Of a DNA stretch of 36,439 nt, positions 31,202-36,439 are shown piece by piece. The notes beneath the pieces were generated by a model. That model did not search any database. It was given only the letters and a program-made list of their open reading frames with translations, and was not told the origin of the DNA. Source of the DNA: Bifiguratus adelaidae (lineage: Eukaryota > Mucoromycota > Endogonomycetes > Endogonales); assembly GCA_002261195.1 (NCBI GenBank), contig MVBO01000147.1:1-36439 (forward strand). Reading direction: 5' to 3'. Position 1 is the first letter of the stretch; every line of letters starts with the position of its first letter. The position numbers and the translations under genes were made by a program.

Positions 31202-33613
31202 AAGCACTTGAGTAAAGCGTAATGTACTCAGCGATTTTGTCGATAAAATCTGTTTCTAGGCGTTTGAATAACGTGTATGTTGTACTACTCCAGAGTGATG
31301 CGGCTCTTTCTCCATCTATATAAAAGAAACTTTTAAAGGGAACGCTGTGGTGGAGATGCTGCTTGGGAAGGACTGTGTCGATGCAGATTCTAAGGAGTGC
31401 TACGGTCGGATGCCGCGGTGGTTTGGCGAATGACAGCAAAGGGCGGTACCAGGTAGGTGGTGCCATTTAATTTTACATGGGAGAGCTGGCATACGTTTTG
31501 CATAACCGTCCAGCGGCTATAGCACCGGCTGTGGAAGCGTTTTATCTGCGTGACCCAATTTCGCACAAACCACTTCAAACAAAATCGGCAAATCTTAGCT
31601 TCCCTGCTGAGGTCATTGTCACTATCTCGATACGTTTTACGAAAGTCCTATATGCACAGCTAAAACTTAGCTTAGGTTCCACGGTGCTTTATGCCTTTCT
31701 GTAGTTACAACTGGATCTATGCTAATGAATCATATAATAAACTATCTACTCATAGCATAAAACTGGCTACTGCATGTAAATCTGTGGCAACGGCGCTCAA
31801 AATTCGTACAAGTCAAATTCGTGTGGTACAATTTCCTCATCAAGGAAATCAGGCACGGCAATTGAAAGAGTCTTGCACTTTCTTGCAGACGATTCTTGAC
31901 ATAGGCCATAGCTGATGAGAGGTCACCATACTTCTGGTGATTCAGCAATGAGTCAAATAGAGTGTATGAGTGGCGAGCACCTGGAGCTACTGTGCGTAAG
32001 TCTGAGTTAAACAAGGTCAGTAAGGCAGGGTAACGATATTCCCTACGAAATAAAAATGCAGACTCGACATTATCTCAGAATTACAAATCTAATGCACAGG
32101 GATGCAGCATGTGAAGTGTTGGCGAGGCTAAAGTAACGTTAGGAAGGTCATACCAATGTGAGTCTAAAATTGCTGATAAGCTAAGTAGTGCTTAAAGTGA
32201 ACCTGTTGAAGGTGGACACTCATGAGCCAGTGACAGGTCGCTCACTCCTTCGACATGGCAGGTAGGGAGAGCATTAGAGTGCTCAGCTTCAGCTTCTAGA
32301 CGATGCTGTTGGCCTGTAAATACACTTGTTTCGAAATACGTTCGAGTGTTATAACAAGCTTGTGTCTGCTCGTTTGAACCCGCGATGCAGCCGTTAGACA
32401 CAAAGTTCCTAGTCATAACAGTGTGGAAGCCGTTGGCCGAGCTGTTGCATTTACCTTGTTGCTGTAACGAAAAAGGATACAGTAGAGGGCTTAGAAGGAC
32501 CGCTTGCTTGCTACAGTTGTTTGTACTAAAATTGCGTTGACAGTGACGGATGGAAGATGCAGCAGAGCTTGTTTGCGCGGGAAGACGATTGTAACCTGCC
32601 ACATTGAATGCAGGATTCGGCTCAGAACTTTGGTTGATGCGCAAATTCATCACTGTCGTTACCTTCACATGTGTTATAACTCAAGATATTCCATCCAGAG
32701 CGATCATCCGGAAGTGGAATATGGTAACTACTCGCTGTGAAGACCAACTCTGGACGCCCGGAACCATCATCAGTATAGGCAGGTATTGCCTTGGTGAATA
32801 GCTCAGTGAAGAACAGATAAGGATACTCACGCTGGATAGTTTGTTTGGAACTTGCGACCTTCACCTGGCTCAAGAAACAATCTCTCGAGCGCGCTCCATG
32901 AAATTCCTCCTCCACAACATTTTCAGGAAGTCCGTACAAGTTTTGTGTCCGCACCTATCTCACGGACGACTTTATGGACGCTCGCGTTCGATATCGTGTA
33001 AAAGATAACCATCATCCTTACTTTCCCTTTTTACTCCCAATGTGATCTGTATATCGGCGGTTACGAGCGTTGGTATAAGGCCGCACTTGGGTCACCACTA
33101 GCACGAAAAGTCGCCTGCCAAAGGGCAAGAGGCACAACGTAAATCTAAAGGGACATAATCTACAAGGCTTGTCCTTAAGCCATAAATGTCTACATTGAAC
33201 GCAGAGATGAATACCCTTGGACAACAGCTGAGTAGGAAGAAACATCACTAACTTCGCCATACAGGAATGCCGTGAAAGAAGGAACAGTGTATGCTTCCAG
33301 ATCCCGTGCTACCACGGATAGCAATAAAGAGCACGACGCCACATTGTAGTGGACCAAAGATAAGAGCGATTGTCTATACCACTATGGCAATGGTGTCGAT
33401 GTGCAGGTGCTGTTGTCCGAAGAAAGCTTTTCGGCGACTACAGTACTGCCAAAAGAGTACAAAGTCCAACTCTGTAAAACTAATCGACGCGCAGTTTATT
33501 TCAGTTGACTTTTCTCTCTCTCGTACCTATCTCGTTCAGCAGCGAGGTCACACTGCAACGTGATTAAAGCAGAAGTTGATCTTCAGAGTGTGGATAATGC
33601 ATATACTAATAGC
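31202..33613. other. Region of 2.4 kb without a firm gene
   Basis: Minus-strand frames at 31742-32014, 32192-32668 and 32622-32954 and a good donor GTGAGT at 32830 suggest exons. The minus strand near 32900-32830 reads WSALERLFLEPGEGRKFQTN, which looks like true protein. The frame at 32192-32668 is rich in Asn, Ser and Gln, like a disordered regulator. I could not build a continuous model or name the family, so this may be a degraded or atypical gene. The right edge holds the promoter of the Crinkler-type gene. Confidence 0.35.
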
Positions 33614-36190
33614 ATGAGTACCTCAATGGACGTTGATTCCGAGTATTCGCTCGTGCTGCGATTTGCCTTGCTCAACGATGGATTACCGTATAAAGGCTTT
33701 GATACTGATAAACTTACAATATCATCGTCCAACGATCTTCAAGATCTTCGGAATGCAATCAAGGCAAAGTGCGCGGGCACACTGGAAGGCATCGACGCAG
33801 GCACTCTAAAGATATATGCCACAGCTTGCACAATTGAAGAAGCCACCAGACATTTGAATACAATGGAGAGGGGTGAACGTGTTCCGCTTAGTGACTGGAA
33901 GATGACGCCTCTTCCTAAGCTTGCACTTCTCAGCGAGACTTTCAAAGAACAGCCTAAAACGAACAGCATACACCTCATAGTTGACTGCACGGCAGCACGT
34001 AAGTTCGATAATTCTAGGCGACTACAACAAGGAGAAGCGAAGATGGATATTTCAGCTGATCTTCCCGAAAGCGAAGGTATATTGAGAGCACCTGTAAGTG
34101 GCTGGGGATGTCTAGTAACCAGGAATTGTGCGACTATGTAGCCACCTATATCACCCCGGCACCTTCTCTTTCGAAGAAGCTTCGGCGGCAAGCGAAGGCG
34201 CGCTCAGAGCGTAAGTGTTTACATCAAATGTTTTGATCACCTTCCACTTATCTCAACATTTGAATATCTTGTCGCAGTTACAGTCGTGCCCAAGAAAAGG
34301 AAAGACGAAACTGATCTCGACTATGCCTATCGTATAAAAGAAACCCTAGGGTGGACACCTAGATTAGGTATGACAACTTTGACAACGAGCATATTTGTCC
34401 ACATGTCTGATCAACGAGTCTTTTTCTCTTCACGTCAGGTGGAGAGGGCGGGACATACCTATCTGAGCAAAACGCAGAATTCCTCAGGAAGAAGGATCTA
34501 GAAGGGATCGATCTTCGTAATGAATCACGATTCATCGACCGACACGAAAAGGTTGACAGACTATATCAAAAGTTGCAGGAAGAGATCGTCGTTCTCATAA
34601 GGTCTCCTCCAATGAGCGGGAAAACGTCCCTTGCTCAATTATTGGAACGCAAGGCTTTCAAGGAACAATTCGAAGTGTATCACGGAAAGCTTCGGGTTAT
34701 TCGCATTTCTCTGATCTGGACGCGTACATCGAATATGGATTGGGTTTTCACAGAGGAGTTCCAATGGTTGATGGGAGGACTGTCGTGGGAAGAATTTATT
34801 GAAGAGTGTAATTATATCAAAACTCTATTGATCATAGACGAGGCACAGGCAAGTCTTACAGTACGCGAAATGTCTCACACATATTGACATTGACTTTGCA
34901 TTTCAACAGTACCTCTATTCACCAGATGGGACGCCGGATAACTCTTATCATGGTGGGGAAGCGCTCTGGGCCAAAATCAAATTTGCACAGCAACTCGGTA
35001 GACCCATGATAGCGCTCTTTTCCACCTACGGATATCGTGCCGCATACAGGAACAATAGGCAATCCGTCATCTCACCGATCAGAATTCAGGGGTCATGGAG
35101 TCTCGAAGAACTTCGATATACACGCGAAGAATATGATGAAGTTGTGCAGGTGCTATATCAAGTAGATTTCATTGGGACCCTGGTGCCGGACGAATTAACG
35201 GACCTAAGCGACCATGTCTGGGACATGACCTTAGGGCACCCTGGCTTGGTGGCATTTACATTCCGAAATATCTATCACCATTTCCGCGAATTTCAACGAA
35301 GAGACATCACTAGTCCGAAACCCGTTTACTTTCATTGAGATCTTCGACTACACCAAATCAAACTTATTCTACCTTGCGATTGAAGCTGTGAGTATGCAAG
35401 AGAAATCACTGCATTCTACCGAGTCTGTTGCTGACAAGGTTGTTCTTCTCAGGACGCAAGGGCCATACAATCCCTGGACAAACTTACTCCCGATGAACAA
35501 GATTTCTGTGACCGAGTCTTCCGAAATCCCGGCCAACCGCCATCGGACTCGCATAGCGAAGTCGCTAAACAACTGAGCCAGATTTTCATTCTCTCTGAAA
35601 ATCAGACGCGCGGACTGGACTTTTCGGCACCACTTCTTCGGTATGTCTATCTGCGGTTGCGTTTCGGCGACATCGTCCGAGCAAAATATTCGCCGGACGA
35701 TTTCGAAACTTTCCTCAGGAACGTGTTTCATGCAATGAGCCCAGTGGTACTGCAGCGCACATTGGGTCGAGGGAAGAATTTCGATGTTCTCGAAATCACA
35801 TGGCAGATGAAGTTTTATCGGGCCGCCATGCGAATTCTCTGCAAGGACGACCCAATATCTCCTAATGTCGGCCCAATTTTTGGAGCCAAGGGCTATCTTG
35901 ACTTCTGGGTAGGCGGAACCAAAAAGTGGTGTATCGAGATCCTCAGAGACGGCGACCGAGTGAAAGAGCACAAGGCAAGATTTAAGTTAAGATACAAAAA
36001 GATTATAGAATATTCAAATGAATGGGCTATCATAGACATCAGACGATATGGGCTACCTATACCGGACGGCTTACCGAGCGAGAAGATTGTCTTTGTAGAA
36101 TGTGAAGAAGACTTCAGTGCAGTCAAGCTCACTCTACCCGGCTCACTCTACCCGGAAACGATTCCATTGTCTGGAGAAGAGTGTAATTAA
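33614..36190 (+). pseudogene. Crinkler (CRN)-type effector: header, P-loop NTPase, REase-like nuclease; appears broken
   Basis: The start gives MSTSMDVDSEYSLVLRFALL, a ubiquitin-like CRN header of about 130 residues, followed by a basic stretch with a possible nuclear signal PKKRK near 34290. The NTPase part has the Walker A form SPPMSGKTS (near 34600-34630) and Walker B TLLIIDEAQ (near 34825-34848). The C-terminal PD-(D/E)xK-like nuclease has YLDFWVGGTKKWCIEILRDG (near 35894-35955) and a following WAIIDIR. Short introns split the gene, among them a GC-AG intron at 34849-34909. CRN proteins are known from oomycetes, chytrids and Rhizophagus, where many act in nuclei of host cells. The copy looks nearly full-length with about two breaks in frame; it is best treated as a recent fossil unless reads show otherwise. 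Confidence 0.8.
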
Positions 36191-36439
36191 TGCGTGCATA
36201 TATTTTGGTGTGAACATTACAATTCAACTAATCCAACGAACTTGCGTTGATCAAAGATATAGCGCTTTATAGAACTTAAAAGACGCCCGGACAGTGATGG
36301 CTCAGCAAGACAGACCAGTCAATGGACTGGTATTTTCAAGGCAAAACGAAACTTATTGAAACGCCGCATGTTCCTGTAATGGAACTATCAGTCGCTTTCC
36401 ATTAATGCGAGTAGTGTGGGACAAGGATGCTGTGTCGAC

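Noticed and set aside
1-36439. tRNA, rRNA genes or CRISPR arrays
   Set aside because: No cloverleaf with A and B boxes, no rRNA-like stretch and no regularly spaced repeats were found by reading.

Overview
The window is nuclear DNA of a fungus. Genes are split by many short introns of about 46 to 67 bases, with GT..AG ends, one GC..AG case and CTAAC-like branch sites. Several products belong to families typical of fungi: a fungal-type sulfate permease, a FunK1 kinase, an MpaB-type oxygenase and a TPR-CHAT protein. A Crinkler effector and an ITFG2 homologue point to an early-diverging, possibly chytrid-like lineage, but the lineage is inferred and not proven.

Left part (1-7.3 kb). A MerT-like membrane protein fused to a heavy-metal-binding domain and a complete sulfate permease lie on the minus strand. 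After a gene-poor stretch comes a FunK1-type kinase on the plus strand with one unresolved frame break and no visible C-lobe.

Housekeeping core (7.8-15.2 kb). WDR6/Trm734, the tRNA-methylation cofactor (13 exons, 1138 residues), and a homologue of ITFG2, a KICSTOR subunit (8 exons, 932 residues), converge with 120 bases between them. All splice junctions of both are in phase and both reading frames are intact.

Metabolic and eroding part (15.3-24 kb). This holds an amidohydrolase cut by one stop, a DUF4387 remnant with two stops, an MpaB-type oxygenase with a frameshift, an intact Gfo/Idh/MocA dehydrogenase and a partial ribosomal protein eL13 pseudogene. Long gene-poor stretches lie between them. 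Several of the stops can be explained by single C-to-T type transitions.

Right part (25-36.4 kb). A multi-pass membrane protein of unknown family is followed by a GC-rich foreign-looking patch. Next is a plus-strand run: a CHAT caspase-like protease with a decayed TPR front, then a beta-rich protein with an acidic tail that I propose as a gasdermin-like candidate, then the copper chaperone ATX1. After 2.4 kb without a firm gene comes a Crinkler-type effector with header, P-loop NTPase and nuclease parts, which appears broken.

Points of greatest interest are the CHAT protease next to a candidate gasdermin-like protein, the fungal ITFG2, the MerT-HMA fusion, and the cluster of decaying catabolic genes.
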